This document shows, one piece after another, positions 34,993-45,193 of a stretch of 64,000 nucleotides of DNA (positions are counted from its first letter, which is position 1; the number at the start of each line of letters is the position of its first letter). The position numbers and the translations under genes were made by a program. This DNA comes from JAKQIM01 sp964633225. GTDB lineage: Bacteria > Chloroflexota > Anaerolineae > Anaerolineales > UBA4823. The notes beneath the pieces are model-generated. The model had not been told where the DNA came from. It did no database searches and was given only the letters and a program-made list of their open reading frames with translations. The DNA is taken from NCBI GenBank assembly GCA_964633225.1, contig CAZWFQ010000002.1, positions 69,889-133,888 of the forward strand, in the 5' to 3' direction.

Positions 34993-37900
34993 GGATGTCT
35001 CCCAAACGGATCACGATCTCTTCGAGGCCAATGGCGCGGCGCATTTCGCTCACGGCGGTCTGGAGAACGGTGTCAATATCGAGGCTATCACGAATGCGGG
35101 TTGAAACTTCAGCCGCAATGCGCTGGCGTTCTGCCAGGTGCTGTGTGTCCTCATACAAGCGGGCGTTTTCGAGCGCAACGCTCAATTGATCTACCAGTGA
35201 GGTAAGCAAGGCGGCTTCATCATCCGTCCATGCTTCGCTGCCCTCCGGTTTTTGGGCATGCAAAACACCCAGGGTCTGCTCACGCACTTTGATGGGCAAC
35301 GCAAGATCCAGCAATGGGGCGGCAGGAGCAGGCCCAGCAGTCTCATCACCACGAACGGGAAAAATACCATGTTCGTCGCTGAAGTAGCCACGAATAGGAC
35401 GCGTACGAAGGGTTTCTACCCAGGCTGCACGAGAAAGCTCACCGTACGAGCGGCGCAGCGCATCGAGAGACTGCTGCGATTCGGCAAACAGGCGGGCATT
35501 ATCCAGGGCAACGGCAACCTGATCGGCCATTGTCTGAAGCACAGTGACGGTGGATGGGTCAAAAGCGTCTGAACGTTCAGATTGAACGGTCAGGGCACCC
35601 AGCACGCGGTTTCGCGAGATAAGAGGCAGTGCAGCTTCCGCACGGGTTAAGGGCAGCTCAGCAGAGGTGAGCCGCACCGCATCTGCGCCCGCCTCACCGG
35701 CAATGCGTGGGCTGGCGTTTGAGATCGCCCAACCTACCATCCCTTGCCCCACCTTAATGCGATGACCACGTGCCAGCATGACCTTGCCGGCTTCTCCGGT
35801 ACCGGCTTGTAAATTTGCCCATTCGCCTGCTTCATCCAGGATAAAAAGACCCACGTAATAGAGATCAAAGCGGCCGCGGATGAGATCCGCCACTTTTTGG
35901 AACAGGTCGTCTGTATCAAGGATTGAAGCTGCGGCGCGCCCCACCTCAGCAGCCGCCTCAATAAGGTGTGTGCGCTGCGCCAGGTCTTTGGTGCGTTCAT
36001 CCACGCGCTGTTCAAGGCCGGTTAGGGTCTGACTGAGGCGGCTGGTGAGCAAATTAAAGGCCTCTGCCAGGGTATAAAACTCAAGCGGGCCAGCAGGCCA
36101 GGCTCGCTGCGTCAGATCGCCGCGGGTAATGGCAGCGGCAGTGGCAGTCAGTGCATTAATCGGACGGGCCAACTGGATGGCTGTGTTGGTGGCAACCAGC
36201 ACCACAGCCGCAATGACCAAAATACCAACCAGGCTGGCGGTTTTCACAGAGCGAGTGAGCGAAGCCAACGCATCGGCACGCGTATCGTAAGCAATCACCT
36301 GCCAACCCAGCGTTTTTAGATCGCCGGCATACCGTTGGGCTGTGGAATTAAGGGGAGAATGCGCAATAATGGCCGGATTCGCCAGGTCATCATTCATAAA
36401 GCTCCACCCCGTCTGGCTATTACGCAACAAGCCAGAAAGACGCAGCTCATCCCAAACAACTTGCCCCGGCAGAGAAACAGAAGATGCAATCAGCTCTCCG
36501 TCAGCAGTGACCAACTCAACAGGCCCACCAGAGTTTGTGGCCAAAGAATTGAAATCTTGTTGGATGAAAGAGAGGTCATAAATGGCAGCCAGCACGCCCA
36601 CCGCGGTTCCGGCTTCAGCGTCGCCGGTGCCACGCGTTTGGGGATCTTTGACCACCACCGCAATCAAAACAGATGCTGCGCCAGTGCCTTCATCAAACAC
36701 TAACTGCCCAATGTACTGACCACCCTGGCCGTCATTCCAGGCCGCTTGCCACCAGGGCTCGTCACCATAGTAAAAATGGGCTGGCTTGCGGTTGGTGGCA
36801 GCCACCAGGGCACCAAGCCGGTCAGTAATCACAAGGTTGTTGTGGTTGGGGTTTGATGCCTCAAAGCTAGACAGGATCTGCGATTGCTGGTTAAGGGTGT
36901 ATTCACGTACAAACTCAGTATTCTCTTGCGCATTTTGCCATTCGGCATCTACAGCACGCAGCTCGTCAAGTGTTTCAGGACGGTAAGCATCAAAGCCATA
37001 CTCTGTATTGGCTGTATTAATGCCGTACATCAGGGTTTGGTCATACCAGAGTGATTTCAACAGTACGATTTGTTGTTCCAGGTCATTGCCTACGCGCTCA
37101 GCATTGAACTCAACAACCATCTGAAACGAATCGCCAATTTGTTCTGTTTGTGTGTTCGATACCTGCCAGAGAATGACCGCAATGACCGCAATAATTGAAA
37201 AAGCAGCAATGGCAGTAAAAAGAAGCGTTAGCTGGGTGGAAAGAGCAGCAGAACGCGTACGCCCATCCCCTGCTGAAGGACTTGTTGTTCCTTGAGCACC
37301 AGATAGGGCAGACAAACGGCGGAACAGGATTGCACTGATCAGGATTGGGGATAAGGTGAGAACAAACCACAGCACCAGACCCGAAATGACAAACGGGCGA
37401 TTGGGTGAGGCAGTCAACTCTGGGAAGATATAACTGGCCTGCGCTGCCCGCAGCGGATCGATGGCAGAGACCACATTCGAGACAACCCAGAGATCAAGAA
37501 CCAGCATCACGGCCAATACCAGCATCAAGTACAGGGTAAGCGGAGGCACAATACGCGCGTGACCCGCCAGGCCGACTTGAAGAATAAGCACAAAAGCCAG
37601 GATTAGGGCAACGATCCAGTAGTCAGCGAAGATGAAGATCGGGAAAACCAACGATGGCACCAGGAAAAGCGCCGCGATGATAAGTCCCGGGGTAAGATGC
37701 TGGCCGGTACCCATTTGCGAAGCGGGGCCTGTTTCGATCGGCTGATGCCCTCGGCGAGCGTCGCTGAGCCATCCGAACCAGTAGCCCACAAAGGCAATGC
37801 CATAGACGCCCGCCAGGTACAGATAAGCCAAATCCTGACGCTGCCAGAAAAGCAGGATGCTGATCCCTAGCAAAACCAGGTTTGCCAGGCTGTTGAACAG

Positions 37901-38008
37901 AACCAGCCAAAACAGCGAGGGCAGGGCAGGTACAGCCGTAAAACGGCTGCGGCTTGTTGGCGGCCTATCGGGCGCAGGGTTAATCGATGCAGGAAGAGAT
38001 GGGCTCAT
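34979..38008 (-). CDS. Kinase-less receptor: multi-TM head, dCache, HAMP, GAF, reduced GAF, half-GAF tail
   Basis: A 1009-residue receptor. Residues 25-240 hold about seven hydrophobic helices (MASE-like), 265-290 another helix, about 290-610 a large periplasmic dCache-like domain (with YYGDEPWWQAAW and a second lobe GPVELVTADGELI), then a helix near 620-640, HAMP, GAF1 (RLTSAELPLTRAEAALPL), linker YGELSRAAWVETL, reduced GAF and the half-GAF tail (SLDIDTVLQTAVSEMRRAIG), ending only nine residues later. It starts as ATGA over the stop of the upstream receptor. No kinase domain. The sensor lobe differs from those of its paralogues, so a different ligand is expected. Confidence 0.9.
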   Translation of the reverse strand: MSPSLPASINPAPDRPPTSRSRFTAVPALPSLFWLVLFNSLANLVLLGISILLFWQRQDLAYLYLAGVYGIAFVGYWFGWLSDARRGHQPIETGPASQMGTGQHLTPGLIIAALFLVPSLVFPIFIFADYWIVALILAFVLILQVGLAGHARIVPPLTLYLMLVLAVMLVLDLWVVSNVVSAIDPLRAAQASYIFPELTASPNRPFVISGLVLWFVLTLSPILISAILFRRLSALSGAQGTTSPSAGDGRTRSAALSTQLTLLFTAIAAFSIIAVIAVILWQVSNTQTEQIGDSFQMVVEFNAERVGNDLEQQIVLLKSLWYDQTLMYGINTANTEYGFDAYRPETLDELRAVDAEWQNAQENTEFVREYTLNQQSQILSSFEASNPNHNNLVITDRLGALVAATNRKPAHFYYGDEPWWQAAWNDGQGGQYIGQLVFDEGTGAASVLIAVVVKDPQTRGTGDAEAGTAVGVLAAIYDLSFIQQDFNSLATNSGGPVELVTADGELIASSVSLPGQVVWDELRLSGLLRNSQTGWSFMNDDLANPAIIAHSPLNSTAQRYAGDLKTLGWQVIAYDTRADALASLTRSVKTASLVGILVIAAVVLVATNTAIQLARPINALTATAAAITRGDLTQRAWPAGPLEFYTLAEAFNLLTSRLSQTLTGLEQRVDERTKDLAQRTHLIEAAAEVGRAAASILDTDDLFQKVADLIRGRFDLYYVGLFILDEAGEWANLQAGTGEAGKVMLARGHRIKVGQGMVGWAISNASPRIAGEAGADAVRLTSAELPLTRAEAALPLISRNRVLGALTVQSERSDAFDPSTVTVLQTMADQVAVALDNARLFAESQQSLDALRRSYGELSRAAWVETLRTRPIRGYFSDEHGIFPVRGDETAGPAPAAPLLDLALPIKVREQTLGVLHAQKPEGSEAWTDDEAALLTSLVDQLSVALENARLYEDTQHLAERQRIAAEVSTRIRDSLDIDTVLQTAVSEMRRAIGLEEIVIRLGDIHEQQ

Positions 38009-40365
38009 GGTAGTTTCTCATCTGGCACAATGACAGTAGCAGAATCGGCTTGTTCGCCCGGCTCCGTGGCTCTGGCTTCACCGGGTACTGCAGGCTGCAG
38101 GCGAACTTCCACCTTAGCAAGACTGAGGGCGCGGCGCATTTGCAAGACCGCGGTGCGCAGAACCTCATCCACATCAAGGCTCTCACGCATGGTAGCAGTT
38201 ACCTGGCCAATGAGCTGTTCACGCACAGCCCGCCGTTGAGAGTCAGAATAGAGCTGAGCACTTTCTAGCGCATTGCTCAATTGACTGGCCAGGGTTCGGA
38301 TCAAATCGATTTCTTGTTTGCTCCAGCTAGGGGCAGCCTCGTCGCTGGTATTTTGTGACGCATCTGTTCGTCCGCCCGGTTTACGCAAGCGCAGCATACC
38401 ACCCGGGCGACCATGGACTTTGAAGGGAACAAGCAAAGTATTGGGCTCAGGAGAGGCTGGCTCTGATGAGCGCAGCACTTTATCCATCGCTTCTGACTGT
38501 TTCCCCCCCGTAGGAATGGGATGAACGGTATCGGTACGATCACATGTATAGCCAACAGTGGGCCGGCCACGCAAGATCTTATCCCAGGCCTGGCGGTTGA
38601 CCTCACCATAAGCCCGCCGGGTCATTTCAAGGGCATTTTGAGTTTCAGCAAAGAGATTGGCGTTTTCAATTGCGATAGCCACCTGATCAGCAAGAACCTG
38701 CAAAGTAGCAATATCTTCTTTGGTGAAGGCAGCTTCCATTGTGCTCTGCACATCCAGGGCGCCAAGCAGCTTACCGCCCGCGATGAGGGGCAGTGCCATC
38801 TCAGAGCGGGTGGCTGGGAGATCGGGGTTGTCAAAGAATACAGCATCTTGCCCAACGTCCATGGCGATACGGGGCTCACGGTTACCGGTCACATAACCCA
38901 CAATACCCTTTTGACCTACAGCCAAGGTATGCCCGCGCTCCATCATGCGCTGGCCGCCAAGGCTGTTTGAGGCACGCAGAACGGCATTCTCTCCCATTGT
39001 GTCTAGGAGGAAGATACCAACATGGTAATACTCAAAGCGCTCACTGATCAGTTGGGTAACTTGCTGCAGCAGTTCATCCAGATCGCGCGTAGAAGCAACA
39101 GCCTTACCCACCTCAGCGGCAGCCTGGAGTTGGACAGCTCGTTTTTCCAGCTCTTTGGTACGATCAGCAACGCGCGCCTCAAGGCCAGCTACCAACTCCT
39201 GAATTTGGCTGGTCATCAGGTTGAAAGTATCTGCCAGGGCGCCGGTCTCGTCCTCTGCCAAAACAGGCACTGGCTGGCTAAAATCTCCGCCGGCAACACG
39301 CTGTGCGGCCTTACTGATCGTCAAAATTGGGCGCGCAATCTGACGCGCTACCAACACAGCACCAGCCGCCAAGAAAGCCACCGTTAACAGGCTCACGCCA
39401 AAGATGGTAGCAGCCAGGCGCGTGGCAGGGGCAAAGGCTTCTGCCTGGCCGATCTCAGTTACAAGGACAAGCTGGCGGTCAGGTATCCAACGATAAATGC
39501 CCAAAACAGGGACCCCAAGATAATTGGAATAAGCGCCTTGATTGTTGGTGCCCGCAATTGCCAGGTCAATGCCGGGCGTATGCACACCACTCGGGAAGTC
39601 GCCAACGGCAAACCGGGTTTCAGAAACAAAAGCCGCAAAGCGGTTGATCAGGTACGTTTCGCCGGTTTCACCCAGGCCAGCGCGCTCGCTGATGATGCGG
39701 TCCAGGCGTTCAAGATTGAGCTGAAAAACCAAAACACCAATTGTCTCAAGGCTATCCGTGGCGAACATGGGGGTTGCAATGGTCATCGACAGTTCGCCCG
39801 TAAGCAGAGAGGTATAAATGTTTTGTACGTAGGTGTTTTCACGTCCTTGCAGGTAATAGGCTTCGGTTGAACGATAATCGCCCTGGTGAGAGGCAATGGT
39901 AGCCAGAACAACTTTGCCGTTTCGCTCAGAAAGGATCAGGATTTCTTCAACGTTTGGCTTGTTCAACAAGAATGTGCTTAAGTAAGTAGACAGGGCATTG
40001 TAAGCATCCAAGAATTCGGTTGAATCTTCGGGACTTTCCAATAACCGCTGACCGTAAGCTTTAAATTCATAAGATCCGGCCAGCAAGTAGATATCGGCCA
40101 CGTTATCATCCACCCAACGTTTAAGCTCTGCCTCTTTCAAGGTGGTCGCCACTTCAAGGCGAGCAAAGACGGATTCTTGGAGGCTTTGGCGGGTCATGAA
40201 GTAAGAGACAGCCGGCACGATGATTGCAGTGATCACCGAGAGGAAGAGGATGGAGCGCACAATGCGTGCAACAAGAGAGCGAGTACGCAAAAGCGATCGC
40301 CTGGCGCCTTGCTGGCTGCGGGCGGGCACTTGATTGGGGGTTTCAGCGCTGGGTGTGCTAAGCAT
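38005..40365 (-). CDS. Kinase-less receptor: dCache, HAMP, GAF, reduced GAF, half-GAF tail
   Basis: A 786-residue receptor with a simple head: TM1 about 34-58, periplasmic dCache 60-345 (NVEEILILSERNGKVVLAT, STEAYYLQGRENTYV), TM2 about 348-368, HAMP to 420, GAF1 440-605 (DAVFFDNPDLPATRSE class), linker YGEVNRQAW, reduced GAF with a Ser/Thr-rich insert, and a half-GAF tail (SLDVDEVLRTAVLQMRRAL). I chose ATG 40365: it overlaps the upstream stop in the pattern ATGCTTAG, with GAAGGTG upstream; the frame runs 30 codons further but inside the upstream gene. No catalytic output domain. Confidence 0.9.
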   Translation of the reverse strand: MLSTPSAETPNQVPARSQQGARRSLLRTRSLVARIVRSILFLSVITAIIVPAVSYFMTRQSLQESVFARLEVATTLKEAELKRWVDDNVADIYLLAGSYEFKAYGQRLLESPEDSTEFLDAYNALSTYLSTFLLNKPNVEEILILSERNGKVVLATIASHQGDYRSTEAYYLQGRENTYVQNIYTSLLTGELSMTIATPMFATDSLETIGVLVFQLNLERLDRIISERAGLGETGETYLINRFAAFVSETRFAVGDFPSGVHTPGIDLAIAGTNNQGAYSNYLGVPVLGIYRWIPDRQLVLVTEIGQAEAFAPATRLAATIFGVSLLTVAFLAAGAVLVARQIARPILTISKAAQRVAGGDFSQPVPVLAEDETGALADTFNLMTSQIQELVAGLEARVADRTKELEKRAVQLQAAAEVGKAVASTRDLDELLQQVTQLISERFEYYHVGIFLLDTMGENAVLRASNSLGGQRMMERGHTLAVGQKGIVGYVTGNREPRIAMDVGQDAVFFDNPDLPATRSEMALPLIAGGKLLGALDVQSTMEAAFTKEDIATLQVLADQVAIAIENANLFAETQNALEMTRRAYGEVNRQAWDKILRGRPTVGYTCDRTDTVHPIPTGGKQSEAMDKVLRSSEPASPEPNTLLVPFKVHGRPGGMLRLRKPGGRTDASQNTSDEAAPSWSKQEIDLIRTLASQLSNALESAQLYSDSQRRAVREQLIGQVTATMRESLDVDEVLRTAVLQMRRALSLAKVEVRLQPAVPGEARATEPGEQADSATVIVPDEKLP

Positions 40366-43267
40366 GAGACACCTTCGAACGATCATCAGATTGGTCACCC
40401 GGTACTTTGAGCAGGTCAGGGCCAGCCAACTGCACTTCAACCTCCACCAGGTCAAGAACGCGCCTCAACTCGCGGCTGGTGGTCTGAAGGACCGAGTCAA
40501 TGTCAAGGGTTTGGCGCATACGTGCAGAGATCTCACCGACAAGGCGTTCTGTCTCGGCTTGGGCCTGGGCTTCGTTGAAGAAACGGGCACTTTCAAGGGC
40601 AATGCTCAAGGTATTGGCAATTTCTTGAACAAAATCGACTTCCTGAGCCGTCCAGCCGTACCCAGAGGCCGGCTTGTAACCTCCCAGTGCACCAATCACG
40701 GTGTCGCGCACCTTAATGGGGATTGCCAGGTAGTGCTCGCCCCGAGCATCTTGTTCGCCTGACAGGCTGCCTGTCAGTGAACCAGCAGTCCGAATGGCCT
40801 GTTCAAGCTCGGGCTGCCAACCTGTTTCAGGGAGGACTTGACCACTGGCCTCAGCCCGGTAGCCAAGGGTTGGATTGAGCTGTACCAGCTTAAGCCAGCT
40901 TTCACGCGTCATTTCACCATAAGCCCGGTTAAGGGATTCGACGGCTTCTTGGCTATCCGCATACAAGCGAGCATTGTCCAGGGCGGCTGCCACCTGGTCA
41001 GCCATCGTTTCAAAAACTGCGATGGTGGCATCGTCAAAAGCATCCGGTTTATCGCTCTGCATTGAAAGAGCTCCCAACACGCGGCCGCGCGAGCGCAGCG
41101 GAATGGCGGCTTCAGAGCGTGTGTTAGGCAAATCGGGGTTGGTCAGGCGAGCCGCATCCATCTCAGCATGCAGGGCCACGCGCGAGAGTTGGTTGGCAAC
41201 ACTCCAACCAATCATACCAGTGCCAATCTTCAGACGGTGGTGGCGGGCAAGCATTTTCTCACCTGCCAGGCCGGTGCCAGCGCGCAGTTCAGCGTATTCG
41301 CCCGTATCATCCACCGCAAACAAGCCCACATAATACAACTCAAAACGTTCACGAATGAGGTTCACCACCTGCTGGACCAATTGGTCAGGATCCAGCATCG
41401 AGGTAATCGCTTTCCCTACCTCGGCTGAGGCCTGCAAGTATGCCGAACGCTGAACAACCGCGGCTGTACGCTCAGCCACTTGCTCTTCCAGGCCTGAGAG
41501 GGTGGAGCGCAGGCGGGAGGTCATTTGGTTGAAGGATTGAGCCAGGTCACCAATTTCATCTTGTGTTTCAACAGCCGCCCGAAGTTGGTAATCGCCGCCT
41601 GCAATCTGCTGCGCAGTTTGAGACAAGTTGGCGATAGGCCCCGTGATGCGATTGGTAACCACAAAAGCCGATAAAATGGCCACCAGCACAGCCCCAGCCG
41701 TAACACCCAGGTTGATGCCCACGGTTTGCAAGATTGGGAGCAGGCTCTCTGATTGATCTTGTTCAGCAATCAAGATCAAATCCAGATCAGGAACAGCCCG
41801 GTACACACCCAACACAGCCCTGCCGCTGTGATTTTGCTCAAAAGCGCCGATCGCATCACGCCCCAAAGATGCCTCATCAATTCCATCAGAATAAAGGCGT
41901 GTCTCTCGAACCACCAGGTTCTCATAAATAGAAGGGGTAAGCAAGCGGCGATCCCAATTATCAATCAGCAAAGTCTCACCTGTCCGGCCCAAGCCAGAGC
42001 GGTCCAGCATAATGGTGTTCAGGTAAGTAAGATTAACCCGCCCCGCCAGCAGTGCAACCACGTCGCCATCTGCTTCCTGAATAGGCGCCGCAACAACCAT
42101 GATGCGAGTGCCCGTGACCTGCGAAAGGTAGAGAGGCGAAACGGTAGATTTCACCAAGCCGGCTTCAAAATAGGGATAGCCCCTTTCGTTAAGGCCCACG
42201 TGGTCTTCATCGGTAGAAAGGCGCACAACACCATCCAGGGATACAATGAACAGCTCGTCAAAGACACCGCCCTCGCTAATAATCTGTCGAAAACGCCTCA
42301 CCTCCGTATCATAGGTGCTGCGGTAGAGGGTCATATCGGCATCATTGGGATCAGTGAAAAGGACGCGCATGTAGTAAAGATCAGAAACAGCCGGCTGGGC
42401 CAGCAGCAAGTTGGTGTGGAGGTTTTCGGCCCAAGCCTTGATATCTGTCATTTTAAGGGCTGAGATTGCATCCAACTGGGTAAGAACCTGTTGTTGAACC
42501 TGGTTCGCACTCACCAAAGTGGAGATGACACCAACCCCCAAAGCAGGCAACAATGCCAGGACAATGAAAATGGTCAACAGCCGGGTGCGAATGGATGCCT
42601 GACGCAGCAACCGGAAAAATATCCAAAAACCGGCCAATACCAGCAGCGCAACAAGAAGCCCGACAAAGATGCGGAAGAGGAGGGTCACATTCCCTGCACC
42701 GATGATATCAAAGCGCTGGATGGGCGAAAAAAGGTTGACCAGCACAAAATAAACAATATACAACACACAGACGATCACCGTCTGCCACCAACGCCCGGGA
42801 AAGATAAAAACGCCAATCAGGATGAACAGCAGCACTCCGCCCAAACCTAGAAATGCAGTGAGACCCTCATGGAAGAGTTCCCCGCCGCCCAGGCCAATCC
42901 AGAGGCAAATCGTAATGAGATAACCCGCCAAGTCCAACAGGCGCTTATTTTTCGTAGAAAAAAGATCTGCGTCTTTGCGCCCAAAAACAAGCCAGGTGGC
43001 AAATATCAGGCCTATAAGAGAAATCCCCTGGGCAATGGCAGCTGCCAACATTTGCCAGGCATTAAGTTGGAAATACAAAATGAGATTTCCAATGCCCGCC
43101 AGCAAGGTGGCGGCTATCCCCAGGCGGGCTAAGGCGCGGATGCCAGGCATGCGGATCTCACCGAGCTGGCTTGCAGGTGCATTGACATCCTGGCTGGGCG
43201 GCTCAGGGCGAACGCCGGTATCTGCCGGAGGTTGGCTTTGCGTAGGCAGGTTGTCTTGCTTAGACAT
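40358..43267 (-). CDS. Kinase-less receptor: multi-TM head, dCache, HAMP, GAF, reduced GAF, half-GAF tail
   Basis: A 969-residue receptor. After a polar N-terminus of about 40 residues come six or seven helices (about 45-230), a helix at about 235-260, a dCache domain with DELFIVSLDGVVRLSTDED and a proximal lobe (RTGETLLIDNWDRRLL), a helix, HAMP (GPIANLSQTAQQIAGG), GAF1 (RLTNPDLPNTRSEAAIPL), linker YGEMTRESW, reduced GAF and half-GAF tail (TLDIDSVLQTTSRELRRVL). It starts with ATGTCTAA overlapping the previous stop by 8 bp, with TGGAG seven bases upstream. No kinase domain is present. Confidence 0.9.
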   Translation of the reverse strand: MSKQDNLPTQSQPPADTGVRPEPPSQDVNAPASQLGEIRMPGIRALARLGIAATLLAGIGNLILYFQLNAWQMLAAAIAQGISLIGLIFATWLVFGRKDADLFSTKNKRLLDLAGYLITICLWIGLGGGELFHEGLTAFLGLGGVLLFILIGVFIFPGRWWQTVIVCVLYIVYFVLVNLFSPIQRFDIIGAGNVTLLFRIFVGLLVALLVLAGFWIFFRLLRQASIRTRLLTIFIVLALLPALGVGVISTLVSANQVQQQVLTQLDAISALKMTDIKAWAENLHTNLLLAQPAVSDLYYMRVLFTDPNDADMTLYRSTYDTEVRRFRQIISEGGVFDELFIVSLDGVVRLSTDEDHVGLNERGYPYFEAGLVKSTVSPLYLSQVTGTRIMVVAAPIQEADGDVVALLAGRVNLTYLNTIMLDRSGLGRTGETLLIDNWDRRLLTPSIYENLVVRETRLYSDGIDEASLGRDAIGAFEQNHSGRAVLGVYRAVPDLDLILIAEQDQSESLLPILQTVGINLGVTAGAVLVAILSAFVVTNRITGPIANLSQTAQQIAGGDYQLRAAVETQDEIGDLAQSFNQMTSRLRSTLSGLEEQVAERTAAVVQRSAYLQASAEVGKAITSMLDPDQLVQQVVNLIRERFELYYVGLFAVDDTGEYAELRAGTGLAGEKMLARHHRLKIGTGMIGWSVANQLSRVALHAEMDAARLTNPDLPNTRSEAAIPLRSRGRVLGALSMQSDKPDAFDDATIAVFETMADQVAAALDNARLYADSQEAVESLNRAYGEMTRESWLKLVQLNPTLGYRAEASGQVLPETGWQPELEQAIRTAGSLTGSLSGEQDARGEHYLAIPIKVRDTVIGALGGYKPASGYGWTAQEVDFVQEIANTLSIALESARFFNEAQAQAETERLVGEISARMRQTLDIDSVLQTTSRELRRVLDLVEVEVQLAGPDLLKVPGDQSDDRSKVSHA

Positions 43268-45140
43268 GGCTTTCTCCAGATGCAGGGGGTAAACCTGTTA
43301 TCGGTGACTGGTCATCTTGAGCGTCCGAAGGTGTTCCCAGGCGAACAACAACCTTTGAAAGGTTTAGCGCCTGGCGCAGCTCTTGAGAAGCAGTTTTTAA
43401 GATCGTTTCAATATCCAGGGTCTGGCGAACGCGTCCACCAATCTCACCCAACACACGCTCGCGCTGCGCCAGGCCTTGTGTCTCCTGATACGACCGCGCT
43501 CTTTCCAAAGAGATACTCAACTGGTCAAGCAACGTTTCTAACAAATTAACTTCGGTGGCAGTCCATTCCTTGTCGGTCTCATCTTTGCTGATATCAAGCA
43601 CGCCCAGCACCTGGTCGCGTACTTTAACCGGAGCAAATAGGCGGGCCCGCTCGCCATCACGCACCTGCAGGATGCGTCCGGTACGTGCAGCCTGGGCCAT
43701 GTGACTACCAGTCCAATCACTGCTGCCCCAGGCAGATGGGATGGCCATAACATGCGTCCCATCATAGCGATAACCTAATGCGGCGCGAGATTGAAGCATA
43801 CCAACCCAGGCATCACGCTCCAACTGACCATATGCGCGCCGCTGAGCTTCCAATGCAGACTGAGATTCTGCCAGCAAACGAGTATTATCGATCGCGGCCG
43901 CCACCTGATCGGCCATCGTTTGTAATACAGCCACTGTTTCGGGATCAAAGACATCTGACCGGCTGTCTTGCACGGTCAGGGCGCCAATGCACTGGTTACG
44001 CGAGCGCAAAGGGATAGCGGCTTCAGATCTCGTGTCTGGCAGCTCAGGCACCGTCAGGCGCACATCATCCTTGCGGGCTTCCTGAGCCACGCGTGCCTGG
44101 CTGTTCGCCACGCTCCAACCAATCATCCCCGAGCCTACCCGGATGCGGTGACCACGATCCAAGAAGTGTCTGCCCGCCTCCCCGGTTCCGGCTCGCAATA
44201 CAGCCCACTGGCGAGACTCATCCACCAAAAACAGGCCAACATAATACAGGTCAAAGCGTTCTTTGATCAGATCAACAATCTCGCGCACCAACAGATCGCT
44301 GTCCATGATCGAAACAGCCCGGCGGCTAACCTCACTGGAAGCAGTTAACTGCTGGCCTCGTTTCTCAAGCTCAATCGTGCGCGCTTCCACACGTTGCTCC
44401 AGGTCGGTGACGCTTCGCCCAAGCTGATCGCGCATCTGTTCCAGGGCCACGCCCAAGTCAGCCACTTCTTGCACGCCACGCACCTCAATTGGGGCCGAAA
44501 GGTCTCCCTGGCCCATCTGAGCAGCAGCCTTGGCCAGCCCAGGCAAGGGGGCCGCAGCACGCCTGATGATGACAATCACCAAAGTCAGTGCCGCAATCAG
44601 CCCAATTCCAAGGGCCAGTGAAATCGTACGCTGTGCAATGCCCAGGGCAATGCTTAAGGGGCCGCGCGCAAACACATATTCTACCGTGCCAATGCGCTCA
44701 CTGCCAACAGCCACCGGGTAAACCAACACCAGGTAATCATCTGCCCCAGGCTGATTGCTATCCAGGGTTGTAAAACCGCCGCTGATCATGGACTGCTGAG
44801 ATAAGGCCTGGCTCTCTGTCACTGAAGGATGCCAGCCATCGCCCACCTCAACCACCATCGCCCCAGTATCATCACGCACCACCGCATAGACGGTATAAGC
44901 CCCATCCACAAATTGGGCCAGCGTACTGCGCACACTGGCCACGTCCAGGTTATACAAAGCATTGAACACCAATTGCGTGGTAACCTTGACGATTGGTTGA
45001 CTGCTCACAATGAGAGCCTGGCTCACATTTTCTTGGTTAGCCCTCAGACTGACAAGGAAAACCGTGCCAAAGGTTAATACCAAGATCAAGCCGATCATTG
45101 CCGGCACAGTGGTGGTTAGTTTTAGTCGTCTCTGGAGCAT
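43260..45140 (-). CDS. Kinase-less receptor: single Cache-like sensor, HAMP, GAF, reduced GAF, half-GAF tail
   Basis: A 626-residue receptor with TM1 at about 12-32, a short periplasmic sensor of about 130 residues (VYAVVRDDTGAMVVEVGDG, DDYLVLVYPVAVGSERIGT) typical of single-Cache folds, TM2 about 170-192, HAMP (PLPGLAKAAAQMGQGDLSAP), GAF1 (RLTVPELPDTRSEAAIPL), linker YGQLERDAWVGML, reduced GAF, and half-GAF tail (TLDIETILKTASQELRQAL). It lies 53 bp after the PhnD-like lipoprotein gene, one of the largest gaps in the array, with GGAG nine bases before the ATG. No kinase domain. Confidence 0.9.
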   Translation of the reverse strand: MLQRRLKLTTTVPAMIGLILVLTFGTVFLVSLRANQENVSQALIVSSQPIVKVTTQLVFNALYNLDVASVRSTLAQFVDGAYTVYAVVRDDTGAMVVEVGDGWHPSVTESQALSQQSMISGGFTTLDSNQPGADDYLVLVYPVAVGSERIGTVEYVFARGPLSIALGIAQRTISLALGIGLIAALTLVIVIIRRAAAPLPGLAKAAAQMGQGDLSAPIEVRGVQEVADLGVALEQMRDQLGRSVTDLEQRVEARTIELEKRGQQLTASSEVSRRAVSIMDSDLLVREIVDLIKERFDLYYVGLFLVDESRQWAVLRAGTGEAGRHFLDRGHRIRVGSGMIGWSVANSQARVAQEARKDDVRLTVPELPDTRSEAAIPLRSRNQCIGALTVQDSRSDVFDPETVAVLQTMADQVAAAIDNTRLLAESQSALEAQRRAYGQLERDAWVGMLQSRAALGYRYDGTHVMAIPSAWGSSDWTGSHMAQAARTGRILQVRDGERARLFAPVKVRDQVLGVLDISKDETDKEWTATEVNLLETLLDQLSISLERARSYQETQGLAQRERVLGEIGGRVRQTLDIETILKTASQELRQALNLSKVVVRLGTPSDAQDDQSPITGLPPASGESHV

Positions 45141-45156
45141 ACTTCAATCTCCATGC

Positions 45157-45183
45157 TGGCGGGCAGTCATAAACATTCCGCCA
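45157..45183 (-). other. Short hairpin after the PhnD-like gene
   Basis: TGGCGG and CCGCCA form a 6-bp stem with a 15-nt loop in the gap between the PhnD-like gene and the next receptor. No U-run follows, so it is not a clear terminator. Such hairpins can protect the message of binding-protein genes; this is a weak inference. Confidence 0.25.
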
Positions 45184-45193
45184 CCTGTATCAT

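Noticed and set aside
42491..42850. Antisense open frames on the plus strand (also around 55546, 61852, 54667 and many others)
   Set aside because: They lie opposite well-supported domain-bearing genes, have biased composition and no ribosome sites or recognisable domains.
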